In this document: one piece after another, positions 13,974 to 27,380 of the stretch | Position numbering within the stretch: position 1 is the first letter of the stretch | Layout of the letters: each line of letters opens with the position of its first letter | The notes under the pieces: generated by a model | Databases searched by the model: none | What the model was told of the DNA's origin: nothing | The model's input: the letters and a program-made list of their open reading frames with translations, nothing else | Assembly: GCF_905475345.1 (NCBI RefSeq) | Contig: NC_066586.1 | Span: 11,266,900-11,330,899, forward strand | DNA from: Vespula vulgaris | Lineage: Eukaryota; Arthropoda; Insecta; Hymenoptera; Vespidae | Length of the DNA: 64,000 nucleotides | Reading direction: 5' to 3' | Program-made: the position numbers and the translations under genes

Positions 13974-14774
13974 CAGGGTGCTTCATGAATAGTTGAAACA
14001 TCTCCGTCTTCCTTTCGACGATACGACGAACGTATATTAAAAGGAGAAATTGTTTTACCCGAAGGAAATAACATTCTGATTAACAGAAATGTTTTATTTA
14101 ATGTTAATTTCCTTTTTAAGATTTCAAAGTCGTCGTTGGTATTCTTTTCTGTTTTCTTTCCTTTTTCTTTTTCCTTTTCTTTAATGGTTTCGACACATAT
14201 TTTTATTTTCGTAACGTTACGGCATATGAGAAGAGAAATTCAATGATACGAACTTCAATACATTTTCGGATAAGCTTAATGAATGATTTCTTTGTACTTT
14301 CCATCACTTCTGAAGTGATAACAAACACGCACATAAGATTCTTCGTCGCATGTCCTCTGGTGTTTGTGAGAATATCATGTTTAAATGTATCGAACATTTC
14401 GAACATTTTTTAAAATAGATATTTCACGTCGAAAAACTTAAATTTTGAGACCTTATTGTTTTTCTTCCACTTTCTTTATTGTCTTTTTTTTCTTTCGAAC
14501 TTTATCCTTTCTTATCGGAGAACATTTAAAGATAAACAAAATTCGTATCCTTGAATTCGTCTTTTTATGATCTATAACGTTTAAAAGAAAAAAAAAAAAC
14601 AAACAAACAAAACATGGATAATTTTGAATCGAATAATTTTGATAGAAAACAAGAAAACGATCTTAAATAATAATAAAAAATATTTTCTTTCGGAAAATAA
14701 TTTCTTCCTTTAAAATATCGTATTATTATGAAGATATATGCATTTCAAATGCTCGAGTTAGATGAAACATCCTG
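13974..14774. mobile_element. Candidate non-autonomous DNA transposon with CAGGRTG termini, about 800 bp
   Basis: The left end is TA-CAGGGTGCTTCATGAATAG; the right end read on the minus strand is TA-CAGGATGTTTCATCTAACT. The outer 13 bp match at 11 positions and TA flanks both sides. Short termini of this kind recur in insect DNA transposons. No transposase frame is seen inside. The two ends could also belong to separate fragments. Confidence 0.45.
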
Positions 14775-17501
14775 TATATGTATACACATGTAAGTACCAT
14801 GCATGATGCTCCTCCTTCTAACGGGTACGGCGTTAATTACCGTGGCAAAATGACTGATATCATCTTGGTAATTCATACGAGCCACCGCGAACTCTCTAGC
14901 AAATTATTTCCACGGGAAGTGTGCTCGCGAGCGCAAACGTGTGTTGTTCACGTTCACGTTCACGTTCTTGAACCCCCGTTGATAATCTCCATTGTTCGAA
15001 ATGAAAGTTGTTCCTTTTTTTTTCTCTTTTGTTTCTTTCTTTGTCCTCTATTTTATTTCCCGGCCCTCTATTCTCTCTTTTTTATCACGAGGGATAGATA
15101 CGTAGTACCTACGAGTCGATGTAAGTACTTATTTACTGACGTTTAAAATGAAATGGGAGACCGAGGTAAACTCGATTACAAACTTTTTTCAAATACAAAT
15201 TGAAAGTTTAAATAATGTTTGCACGTTCGTATGAAAGAAACATTGGAAAAGAAAAAAAAAAAAAACAGAAGTAGGTGCAAAAAGACATTTATTGAATTTA
15301 TTTGATATGGATTAACGTGTACGATTTGAAACACACGACCAATTTGTGAATGATCTACTTATTTTTATAACTGCCAGACTGACTGGAACAAAAAGAAAAT
15401 TTAATAATTAGGAAAGTAAAGGAAAAGAAGTAAACTAAATAAAAATAAATTGAAATTAAAAAGAAACTAAAACAAAAAGGAAGAAAGAGAAGAGAGAAAA
15501 AATGAACTAAATTTAAGTTAAAATGAAAACTAAACGAACTAAAATAAAGGAAAATAAATGAAAATTAAAAGTAAAAAATAAATAGAAAGAACGAGAGTAA
15601 AATTAAAAGAAACAAACAAGAAACATTGAAATAAATTAAATTAAAAGATGGATTATTAAAAACTTTTGTTTAAAAAAAAAATCGTTTATCTTTACTTGCA
15701 CTGTTCGATATACAATTTCGTTTCCGTATATTTACATATAGAATTATTATTAGATTGACGATATATATATACACACACACACACACAGACAAAATATTTA
15801 ACGAAAAAATTCGAAAAGGAGAATAAAGAAGATCGCTTTATAATCATTAACAAAAATTATGATCGAAAATAGAATTAAGTTATGATCGAAACAAACGAGA
15901 GTTAGCTTCTTTCAGGAGGACTAACAAAGCTAGTAAGGGATAAAGAAACGTTGAGATAAGATAAAAGATCTATCGCAAAGGACAAACATTGTGGGCCATG
16001 ACAATGGGAGAAGCGTTGTCTGCGCTTCCGGTTTCGAGTATGAAAATAAAGCGTAAGCTACCACGCTTCGTGATAACGAAGAGTCGCGTCGCGAGTTGGT
16101 TCTTTTTTTCTCTTTTCCCCTCTTCTTCCTTCTCCGTCGCTCGCTATACGAATCACTATGTGATAAAAAACTATGTGGTAAAAAGAAAAAAAAAAAACAA
16201 AAAAGAATAAATGAGTTAGTAGCGTTATTTACATAGTCCAGAAATAAAAGGAAAATAAGTAAATAAACAAACAAACAATAAAATACGGACTAATGAAAAA
16301 TATTAATAAAAGAATGCAATGTAAAAATCGTGATCGGTAACTTCCCGTTTCGGAGATTCGACATCAATGTACAACTGTGGGCTATTAATCGAGCGTCGGA
16401 CAATCGCGTGACCGGAAACGCGTGAGAACCGCTGTGACACCGAGTGTACGCACGTAGGCGTAATACCGAGTTTCCAGTTGTACGACTCGCCATCGTGATT
16501 CGTATACCACGCACAAAAATGTTTATTTTCAAGTACGAATTTTTTCAATCGAACGTACGAAACGATCTTCGATTTCATTTTCATCTTTTTTCTTCTTTTC
16601 CTTTTTTGTTTTTTGTTTTTTTTTTTTTTGTTTAGAAGTCGTTTAGTACGACATCGAAAAAGATTTCAATTTTTATTGAATAATTTTATACGACGAGTTT
16701 GAAACGACCATTGATTCGTTTTAAAAGAGTTTTTTTTTTTCGATAAAAGATGAGCGAACTTTTTTTATTTAGATATCAAGTTTTTGAGAACCACTGGTTT
16801 GTACATACAATGGAACGATATGATTGATATCCAAATTTTGGTTTGTGGATGAAATAAAAAATATGCTTCTTTTTTTATCTTCAATTGAATCGTTCTTTAA
16901 TCAGATACGATACGTATTGTACTTGGAATCGTTTTAAATCGAGATCTATTCGACGAATATTTTACGAGTTCCTCTCAAAATTAAATTCGAAATTGATTAA
17001 AATAAATTAAAATTGATTAACCCAAATTCGAAACCGTACACTCTAAGATAGAATTAAAATTTGAGGCGTTTGAGCGACAGCTTGTTAATATTTTAATCAG
17101 TGCTTCAACTTTTCAACTTCTTTTATACGCGTTGTTAAATTTTAACTTGTTCTTGAAATTTTTGTTTTCTTTTTTTTTTTCTTTCGGTTTTTCTCTTTTG
17201 CTTTATTTTCTCAGCGAAATCATCGAATCGTAGAGAAGGAAAGATTCGTGAAAATTTTTGACGAAAATCGATCATAAAGACTTTTAAGAGAAAACCGCAA
17301 ATTGAACGTACGATGTACTACGTTCACCAAGATAAAAAGAACACCTTCGGAACATGAACCTTCGATTATACGCGCTATAAATTTTAAAGAGACACGCACC
17401 ATTAAATTCAGAGTATCCAGAATGATCCAGAGAGAATAATATCGACAGATTCCCTATGGGAATCTGTAATAAAAGAGTCTTTCTTTTCTTATACTCTCGT
17501 T

Positions 17502-17503
<2 letters not shown>

Positions 17504-17552
<49 letters not shown>
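17504..17552. repeat. (TA)n, about 24 units
   Basis: Perfect TA array. Confidence 0.95.
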
Positions 17553-17557
<5 letters not shown>

Positions 17558-18057
17558 TAAAAAAAAAATACAAAATAATCATATTTTTTTCGAGCAAACG
17601 TAGAGGAAGATTTAAAAATTCAACTCGAAACAAAAAAAAAAGAAAAAAATAAAAAGAAATAAAATTTCCTTGTTATAATATCTCTAGTCTATCGGGAAAC
17701 TCGTTTCGCGTTATCCGCATTGCGGAGAATTCGCGATGGACGTGGAAAAGTTCGGGTATAATCGATCTACCTTTTCCAGCTTAGGTTAAAATAAATTTTC
17801 GAATGGAAGTAGTAGAATGAATTCGTGAAGAAGGACGAAAAGTTATAGAAGAGGAAAAAGAAAAAAAAAGGAGAAGGAGAACGAGAACGAGAAGATATTG
17901 GTCAAAGTAGAAATTACATCTTATCTTAGTTATGTACCATTTTAAGATAATTATATGATCGCTCGTTAAGAAATGAAAATCGAATGAAAGAAAAATTGTA
18001 CTACTCTCTCTCTTTTTCAATCAATTCAAAAAGTAAAGTTAGTCATTAAATTCCTGT

Positions 18058-18084
18058 ACACACACACACACACACACACACACA
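18058..18084. repeat. (CA)n
   Basis: About 13 units. Confidence 0.9.
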
Positions 18085-18454
18085 TAATATATATGCATAA
18101 AGAAATAAAACTTTCAATTTGTTTGCTCAAATAATGAATAGAGTTTGTACGTTTGATTAAATCGAAATACGAGTAAAATTTTAACTTTTTTGTTCTATAG
18201 CACTTTCTTTTATTCTATTCGATTCTCTATGACTCTGATGATCGTTATCATTACTATCAGGAAATTTTCTAATGCCCGATTATTTCTTATCTGAATAGTT
18301 CAATGCCTTAGATTAAAATTTAGATAAACATGTACTATATAAATATTAGTAGGAAACGCACAAAATAGGATAACGTTAATTAGTTCACGTTGACTTAGAA
18401 AAGTTTATTGTATTTATTTATTAAATCATTTATTGAATAATAAATATAATAATA

Positions 18455-18471
18455 CTAACAATAACAATAAC

Positions 18472-18501
<30 letters not shown>
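18455..18501. repeat. (AAC)n(AAT)n
   Basis: Imperfect AAC units leading into a perfect AAT run. Confidence 0.85.
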
Positions 18502-18502
<1 letters not shown>

Positions 18503-19308
18503 TAATTAATTAATTAAATAGATAATAATGATTATATTTATTATGCCATTCCATTATATTTATTTTATTGTATATCATTATATTATATTTATATATCATT
18601 ATATATTATATATTATATTATTATATCATATTTCTTCATGTTCCTATCATACGTAATCACGTAATAGATAGTATTAAATAAAAAATATACATCGTGGAAT
18701 CATTAAAGTATATTATCTTATTTATATCTTTGTCTTATTTCATGTACGATTTTCTCATACAATTTATATGATAATAACAATAAAGAAGCTCATTGCGTAG
18801 ATATATACGTGTATTATACGTGGCTTGTATATGGCAATTACATTACGTCATCAAGCCGATTCGTTTGCGAATTATCGTGCTTTCTTTTCTTGTATAAAAT
18901 TAGAGAAAAAAGAGAGAAAGAGAGAGAAAAAGAAAGACAAACAGAGAATATGAAAGAGAGAGAGAAAGATAAAGATCCAGAAAAAAAACGAGATTTCCGC
19001 AGCGTCAATGAAAAAATTTTACTCGGCCTAATAAAAAGCGATAGACCATTGAAAATAGACCGACAAACGATATAAAAAGGAATTAAAAAAAAAAATAGAG
19101 AGAGAAATATACAAGAGGAAACTAGCGGAAAGGAGGTTTATTGGTGAGAGCACATCCAGAATGCAATTAAAAAAAGAAAAAAAAAAAAAACAGGAAAAAA
19201 GAAGAAAAAAATCCTGTGCCGGATATACAAAGAAAAAAAACTATAGAACGTGTTTTCGAATGAATTAAAATCTACTATGATGTTCCCGTTATTGTAGATG
19301 AAATGATA

Positions 19309-19463
19309 AAAAATAAAAGAAAAATTAAATGCTTTACATAGAAAAAAATATCGTAAAATAACTAAAAAATAAATAAATAAGTAAGTAAATAAATAAAAGA
19401 AAAATTAAATGCTTTACCTTACATAGAAAAAAATATCGTAAGATAACTAAAAAAAAAAAAAAA

Positions 19464-19490
<27 letters not shown>
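19309..19490. repeat. 80-bp tandem duplication and (AAAT)n tract
   Basis: Two units with AAAATTAAATGCTTTAC and ATAGAAAAAAATATCGTAA start at 19309 and 19389. They differ by a 4-base insertion and end in (AAAT)n/(AAATA)n runs. Confidence 0.8.
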
Positions 19491-19497
<7 letters not shown>

Positions 19498-20034
19498 TCT
19501 GGGATATACACGTATTTCAACAATGAGGAGTACGTGCTTGCTATTTTAATTATAATAGTTAAAATTTATATGTTTGAAAATAAAATAATGTAGAATACAA
19601 ACATTTTCCTAATATTAGTTAGTTACAATTTAAGAAAAAGTAATGTTGAGATCGCTTTCATAAATAAAAACTGATAACGTTGAAAACATGATATAAAAAA
19701 AAATAAAATAAAATAAAACTAAAATTAATTGCATAAATAAAAGGAAACGAAAAAAAAAAGAAAAGAAAAGAAAAGAACAAATGGATCACGCTTATAGCAC
19801 GTGCATGTACATAATATTATATATTGTTTATATTCGTTTATTATATATATTATAGAAATTTATTTATTTTTTCTTTTCCACTTTTTTTCTCTTTCTTTAA
19901 TATTTCCTTTAATATTTTTTATTGAAGGTATCACGAAAAATAATTATCGATGAAACGATAAAATATCAATTGTTTTAAGAAATAAATTCGTGGAAAAGAA
20001 ATCCTTGGAGGATGATTTTTTTATTTTATTTCTG

Positions 20035-20037
<3 letters not shown>

Positions 20038-20067
<30 letters not shown>
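20038..20067. repeat. (CT)n
   Basis: Fifteen perfect units. Confidence 0.9.
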
Positions 20068-20069
<2 letters not shown>

Positions 20070-21948
20070 CCTTACATCACACGCCATTCCGTTTCGCCTT
20101 GGCACGACATACTGCATCAATAACGTAATCCCGTTGCGGAAGGAACGAGCCATTCGCATTTGTTACATGACATCGCTTATTGGACTATGTCGGGCAATGC
20201 AGCTATACAAGAAAAAATATTTGTGCGCAATACCTTCTCTCTCTCTCTCTTTCTCTTTTTCTCTATCTGTTTCTTTCTTTCTTTATTTTTTTTTTCTTTT
20301 TACCTCGAGATTCCAGGCGCATAAAACAATCTCCTTTCGCATATATACGATATACCTATTCTAATATTTTTTTACCTTCGGCAAAGATGGAATTCCAGTT
20401 ATTCGTTTCTCTCCTAGGTCTCTATTGTTTTTACCCTTTTTCTGTAATATATTTACCGTGCGCCATGTTTCCATTTCAATTTACAATGGCACACTACAAA
20501 GTAGGAACACTGTCATATTTTTTTACCGAGACATTAAATGTATTATTAATTCGTCAGTAAAATTATTAATCCGTTAATAAATCTAAAATAATTTTAACAC
20601 ACGTTCTTCATACAATTTAATGTATCGTTATGAATTTAGAGTATTACGAACTACGATACTATCTTTTTTTCTTTTTCTTTTTCTTTTCAAATATTTACAT
20701 ACGTACGTACTCGATAGATAGTATATATAATTTCTTTCTTCTTTCTGTTTTTGAAAAATTAAAAACAAAAAAAATATCATGCAATAAAGAGACGTTCAAT
20801 ACTTAAGTACATAACTGTCATCGATTACTATTACCGATTATTGTTGATATTTTAATACGTAACATTTTCTAGAGAAATCATCGTTCAAGATTTATCATCC
20901 ATCGAGACGTTTAAATCTCGTATAAATATAATCGTTCAAGATTACTCTTCCTCCGTAACACTTTGGTACACATACAAACATTCATCCATAAATATTCAAG
21001 AGACCAGATTGGATAACTCCAGTCTCGTGCTAGAACCATTCGTTCCCTGTACTTCGCTCGCGTTATCACAAAATTCTCTCAACTTCGGTACGGTAGCTTA
21101 CATCACGATTATCTACTAAAGCAAATTTTAAGAAAGCGACCAAGCTGGCGTGAAAAAGCAAAGATAAAACGATCAAACATGAGCCACGCAGTCACGATTT
21201 CTCTCTCTCTCTCTCTCTCTCTTTTTTTTCTTCTCTTTCTTCTTTTTCTTCTCCTTTTTCATTTCCTTTTTCTTTCTTTTTTTCTCTCATAAAGTACCGA
21301 AATACATTTTCTTGAGATATGACAAGAAGTTACCCACGTTCGAACGATCAAGAAAAGGGAACAATCTAGATGGGAGCAATCAAAAGGAAACGAACGAAGG
21401 AGAAAAGAAAGTAAGAAAAGGAAAAGGGAAAGGAAAAGGGAAAAAAAAGAAAAAAGAAAAAGAAAGAAAATGGAATGAGATGAGATGAAAAGAGTAAAAG
21501 AATCTCTGAGTCAACTGATCGACAAATAGTTTTGATCGATAGAAACTGTGTGAGGTATTTTTCACCTATTGTTCAAACTGCATTCGATTAATCTGAATGC
21601 AATATAAGTCACGTATAAATGAATGCATGTATCCAATGTGCGAATATAATAGGTTCATACACATAAATATAAAACATGTCTTGTTTACAACATTTACATA
21701 CATATGTGAACTAAATATGTATATATATAGGTATATACGATAAGGAGACTTAAGTATTCCATTATGTATATACAATTTATATATACATATATATATATAT
21801 ATTAAATATATTTTTATAAATAAAATTTATAAAAATATATTTAACAAATAAATTATATTTATAAATTAAATATACGTATATATATATTTCATTTACATAC
21901 GTGTATGCGGATAAATTAAATAATATTAGTTATACATATACATATGCA

Positions 21949-21954
<6 letters not shown>

Positions 21955-21994
<40 letters not shown>

Positions 21995-22200
21995 GTATAT
22001 AATATATATATATATAAGATCTATAAATATATCTATAAATATATTATAATTAATATAGTAATATATTGTTTTTAGAAAAATTTAAGTTATAATGAAAACA
22101 AATAATCTGTATCTAATAATACCCAAGCATCATTGGTCTTCCTTTTTAAACAATTTTTCTGAAATTATCCCTTTTATATATTCAAGTGTATATATACAAA

Positions 22201-22248
<48 letters not shown>
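21955..22248. repeat. Two long (TA)n arrays
   Basis: Arrays at 21955-21992 and 22203-22248 are separated by AT-rich sequence. Confidence 0.9.
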
Positions 22249-22252
<4 letters not shown>

Positions 22253-23554
22253 ACATACACTTTATATATATACTTTATATACACAAAAACGCTTATATAA
22301 AATTAGTGTATATATACACTCTCTTTCTCTCTATATGTTTCTTATACAACCTTCTTCATCCATGATGTAAAAAAATGTCTTCTCAATGAATAATCAGTCA
22401 ACGCGTGACTGATAAACAAGACACGAGAAATCGTTGTAACTCGTAACTCCTCTGCAATATCCTTCGGCGAACGTCGTGAATTAAATCGATCGTGAGAAGA
22501 ATTTGAGCTATTTTTCGTTTATCTTCGATTTCAACGTTTTCATCAATAAGATAACTTTTGATCGTTCGAATTTGTAAAAAATATTTCTTAAATTATTACA
22601 TCTAGAATGTTAAAAAAGATAAAAAGAATCCATTCTTTAAAAATATTTTTATTCGTTGATAGAATTTTTTCAAAGAAAGATTATTCTCTGAAAATTTTAT
22701 CAACATATTTCTAAAATTGACGAAATTGGAGCTATTTGAAGTCGACCTTGACGAGTTTAACATCACATGTAAGTACATTAAACTTTAATCGTTGTTTTCT
22801 GCAAACTATGTTTCCCATATTTTTCCGATGATATCTTGTAAACTACTAAACTTATATGAAGGAAATCTGGCACGAACATCTTTTTAATCTTTGCCATACG
22901 GAAATGTTTTTTAAAGACCGTAGTTTTTTTTTTTTAATCATTAAAAAACTATCGAATTTTTTTTTTAATCACAAATCACATGATAAATCCAATCCCTATA
23001 TGTATATATAAATTCGATCACTAATATTTTTATGTTGAAAATAAATTAAAAATCGACCGCGAAGGATTCATTTTTTCTAAATGTAATTAAAGGGCTTTTT
23101 AATTTTTTTTAATTTTTGATAATACTCTGAGGAAATATTATTAACATCGCATACTCTCTACAAAACAACTCTGCTTGGTTCGATATCGACAATCCGAAAA
23201 AAACAATCGATTTTTGAAATTTCGTAAAAAAAGAAAACAAATCATAAAACAACTTTATTTGATATCGTCTATATATGCATAACCCTTTAAAGGGTCAAAG
23301 AGATGTATAATGTATTTCTTCTGTAATTTGTTCATTTTTATTAAAGAAAAAAAAATAAAGAAAAATACAAAATCTTCTTATGTCATCGTATCATAAATAA
23401 CGATTAATAAATCTGAAAAAATTAATTGACTTTCTATAAATTCAAAATGCGCGCCATCGGGCACGCTCGATAAGCAAAGAATCGCGCAATGCAGCCGTAG
23501 AAAGTATCGATTTCTCGAGGAATAAATTTAAATCTTGTTGCGAAGCGAGAAAAG

Positions 23555-23556
<2 letters not shown>

Positions 23557-23598
<42 letters not shown>

Positions 23599-23628
23599 CT
23601 TATATATATATATATATGTATGTATATA
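23557..23628. repeat. (TA)n arrays
   Basis: A 40-bp TA array (23557-23596) followed by a second, shorter one. Confidence 0.9.
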
Positions 23629-24100
23629 TATTCACTCGGAAGAGAGAAGAACTTTAATATTATATACATACGTACATAAACCATCAACTCCAGGAATAAC
23701 ATAAATAATATAAAGGTCATTGGTCCCTTTCGAAATCAATATTCGCGCCACTTGATCGAGTAAAATAGTTCCACTTGAAATTTACGAATAATAAACCATT
23801 TATTTTATGACGATCTTTATTAAATGTTAATCGATCTCGAAAATATCGATCACATAACCTCGTAATAAAAGTAATAATATAAATTAAATATATATATACA
23901 TATATATATAGACAAAAGTAATTAATACTTATTTCATAAATATTATTATAAAAGAGGATTCTACTTACTAACATACACATCATACATAGATACATATACA
24001 TACGTGAAAAACAGGAACACCACGAAACTGGCGCACACGTTCGTTCAGTTTCAGGTACGTACATATATTGAAAATCACACGGGAAGATATAACGAAAGAG

Positions 24101-24293
24101 AAAGAGAGACAGACAGACAAAGAGAGAGAGAGCGAGAGAGAGAGAGAGAGAGAAACAAAACTCGTCCTCGAGAAGTTTAAAACGACAAACGTTCGTTGGC
24201 CGAGCGTCGAACGACGCAACGAGAAGGCCGAAGCAACGTTTTATGTAATACGATTCGCGTAATCTCGAACTTCTCTCTCTTTCTTTCTGTTTA

Positions 24294-24345
<52 letters not shown>
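24101..24345. repeat. (GA)n and (CT)n arrays in inverted arrangement
   Basis: A (GA)n array (24121-24153) and a (CT)n array (24305-24345) face each other across about 150 bp and could pair into a hairpin stem of 30 bp or more. GAGAG is also the GAGA-factor binding word in insects. Confidence 0.8.
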
Positions 24346-24350
<5 letters not shown>

Positions 24351-24866
24351 CTATCCTCTTTCCCCGGCACGAGCTTCGTTCTTACGACGAGACACTCAAA
24401 GATGGCCTCTCCCGCCGTTCTTGCTACGCTCATGTTAAACCCCCTCCTTTCATATAGACAATGTCCATCGACGACACTTTATCGACAACGGACTCGACGA
24501 ATTTTAATAAATAATAAAGAAAACATCTTTTATATTTATTACTTACGATAACTCTGTCGTTGTTCTCGATGCAACGTGTTGATTTAACAGCTCTCCGACA
24601 GTCTTATTTTTCTCTCTTCCTTCTGATTCGTCGATGATATCCTCACACCCCCTGATCTCGCCGTTTTCAAGAGGGCCACGCGTTATCGTAAGAGATTTTC
24701 TTTCGACACCTTCGAAGCAATTGCGTTAACGGATCTATTATTCTCATGAATACTTAATAATCTACGTAGTAAAGAACAATCGGAGAGAACCGCGTAAAAT
24801 GTAACGAAGGATACGCGACGATCACGTATGATTTCGATCGGCTGCGATCAGTTGTCGTAAACACTG

Positions 24867-24957
24867 AGCGCCATGTTTTTTCGGCACCTGTCAATAGCGG
24901 TACACCGAAGCGCCATCTGTACACGTTCCGACTACCCGGCATACGTGGCGCCGTCTG
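24867..24957. promoter_or_regulatory. Cluster of three CTCF-like motifs
   Basis: Three words close to AGCGCCATCT, the reverse of the CTCF core AGATGGCGCT, lie within 91 bp: AGCGCCATGT at 24867, AAGCGCCATCTGT at 24908 and GGCGCCGTCTG at 24947. The second is a full core match; the others have one or two changes. All point the same way. The surrounding 24.6-25.0 kb is less AT-rich and more CpG-rich than its flanks, and lies between the gene-poor left arm and the Kazal gene, so it may act as an insulator or promoter. Confidence 0.45.
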
Positions 24958-24959
24958 AC

Positions 24960-26290
24960 GCTGAAAAATCGAACTTAGTATTCACGTTAGCGAACGTAAC
25001 CTGTTTGAACGACTCGCACTAAACTTCGTTTATCGATCTTTTCTTACTTTCTTTTTTCCTAAGACAAAATTAATATTATATTTTATATAAGAATTTTATA
25101 TATCAGACGTCGTATTTGTCTCGTTCTAATAGAAAATTTAAGTCGAATTAAATGTTATTCGTTAAACGTTTCACTCGTAAATTTATCTCGCCATTTCTTA
25201 ATCGGTAATGTCGAATGAAACGAATACCTTCGAAATCGAATATCAAATTTCCTTGGTTCAAACGTAAGTACGTCTTTCGAATACTTTCGATAAATATTAT
25301 TATTAATGTTTCTCCGACATAAGTTTCTTCGTTATCTCCAAGTATTCTAAGAATATAAGATAAACGTTAATGTTTATAAAATAAACGTTAACAAAAGAAA
25401 GAATGACTATTTAGAAATAATAGAACTTCCGAGAGGCGTATAAACTTGTTTATGAAAATGCTTTCGTATCTTAAAATATACGTATATGGTTTATTATTGA
25501 CAAGCGTGTACACAATGTTAGTTTCGATACAAAAAAGGATCCTCGCGTGTTCGATAAAATAAATTAAAGACATGATAATGATTAATAATAATACATAATA
25601 TTAATTATAATATGAACACACATCGCATTATCATCGGAAGTTTATGTTAAACTGGAAAGTTTCTTTTCTTCCTTACTTCGAAAAACGTAGTTTACTGTTT
25701 ACGTTGTTACATCGATTAGAAGGAGAAATACATCGCTTAAAACGAGAATCATAGTTGTATGTATTTATATACGTGTGTATGTATGTATATAAGTATGTAT
25801 TTATGTATGCATGTGTGTATGTCTACATACATAGGTGAAAAATCGTGTATAAAGAAACTTATAAAGAGACACAGAGAGAAATATCTTTCGATAGAATAAA
25901 TAATAATGATTTTCTATAATTAGTAGAACTCTAGGAATCTAACATAAATAAAATAATGATTCTATTCTCTTCGCGGATGAGAAATCTTTTTAAAAGCCTA
26001 CGTGTTTATACGCGATTCTTGATCCTTCCTCGCACGATCCTTCGTCAAACTTGGCACGTCGTGATTGTTCGTCGCGAAAGATCGGAATGACGCTAAAGCA
26101 CGATATTTGAAGAAATAAATACGAGGGATAAGGAGTGGGGGAAAGTGAATGACGAAAGATACTTTTCGACCTTTGATTGTGTTCGTGAATCGTCGAAGAT
26201 TATGATATATTAATATTTTTGTTTAATTACTTTAATTTTTAACTTCGATAAGCATAACGACTTTCTTCGAAAAGAAAAGAGAAATCTTTT
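24960..26290. other. Gene-free stretch between the CTCF-like cluster and the piggyBac-like MITE
   Basis: AT-rich with short (TATG)n runs near 25.76-25.83 kb. No exon is recognised. Confidence 0.5.
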
Positions 26291-26294
26291 TTAA

Positions 26295-26340
26295 CCCTTT
26301 AATGCATGATTATTTTCTTTTAGAAATTTTTATACATACG

Positions 26341-26414
<74 letters not shown>

Positions 26415-26638
26415 TATACATACTTTTTATTTTTACATAGGTAAATAATCTATATATAGATAAAATATTTATAATATATTTTTTATATAATATTTAAATA
26501 AAAAATAATTAGATATATTATCATAATTTTTCGAAGAATTTGAATTTATTAAGAAACTAAATTTTTGTGCTACATAGGTTACAATATGTCGTAACGTATG
26601 TATTGTCACGTACACATACCTACACACGCATTTGAGGG
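26295..26638. mobile_element. piggyBac-like MITE, 344 bp, flanked by TTAA
   Basis: The sequence reads TTAA-CCCTTTAATGCATGA at 26291 and ACGCATTTGAGGG-TTAA ending at 26642. The ends are inverted copies (CCCTTTAATGC versus CCCTCAAATGC). TTAA duplication with CCC-starting termini is the signature of the piggyBac superfamily. The interior is a long (TA)n, a (TATG)n tract and AT-rich sequence with no transposase frame. It sits just beyond the 3' end of the Kazal gene. Confidence 0.75.
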
Positions 26639-27179
26639 TTAATTTTTTAAAAACATTATACATCGAAAGTACGACATCGTACGATGATTCACGAATGTGT
26701 TCGCAAAAGATCGACTAAACGATAGATCCGACAAAGCGATCAAGTATAGTATAGCGATTCTATTAAAAGTCGATTATCTAACGGCTTTCAACGATAATAT
26801 GTATCTTTATTAACTTGGCAAGATTTTCAATATTATGAAATTTATCATTTTCTCTTGGCAAGCTCATTTAAAGTATTAATAGATAAAGATTTTCTCTTTG
26901 AATGAAATTGATCGAACGACATGGAATAATAATTAGTCGACCGATTTCGTCGTTCAAAAGATTTTTCTTTTTTTCCTTCACATTTCTTTTATAAATACGA
27001 TACTGCGCGCCTTAAAATTTTTTTACAAATTAATATATTACGTTATACACATCGTCGAATCTCTCAAAATCACATTTTTCGAAAGACGAGGCGCGATCAT
27101 TTACATATATCTAAAGATCGATCGACGAAACGGATCGTTTCGTAAAGATTTCAAGGACAATTTTCTTTTAGTATAGTAT

Positions 27180-27250
27180 CGCCGATCGATCTCTCTTCGA
27201 TGTAGCCCGGTACGTATTTTTATTATTATTTTTATTAATATTAATATTAA

Positions 27251-27290
<40 letters not shown>

Positions 27291-27380
27291 ATTATTATTA
27301 TTATTATTACTTTTTTTTCTTTCTCAAATCGATTTCCTCAATCAATATATCGATTGATTTAACGTCGATCGAACGTCGAA
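27180..27380 (-). other. Likely 3' untranslated region of the Kazal gene
   Basis: The stretch directly follows the stop codon on the minus strand and has no coding signal. It contains the (ATT)n microsatellite and two AATAAA words on the minus strand at 27219-27224 and 27231-27236, about 145-160 bp past the stop. They lie in or beside the repeat, so their role as polyadenylation signals is only a guess. Confidence 0.4.
27221..27309. repeat. (ATT)n
   Basis: Trinucleotide array within the presumed 3' UTR of the Kazal gene. Confidence 0.9.

Larger units (their letters stand above)
14775..24100. other. Gene-free AT-rich stretch
   Basis: Only microsatellites, poly-purine intervals (15.4-15.65, 19.1-19.8, 21.4 kb) and the 80-bp duplication are seen. 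The 14-bp palindrome ACCCTTTAAAGGGT lies at about 23284. No exon is supported. Confidence 0.5.

Noticed and set aside
23717..24433. 238-codon minus-strand open frame
   Set aside because: Its middle is (GA)n and (CT)n translated as Arg-Glu and Ser-Leu runs; the ends show no family features.
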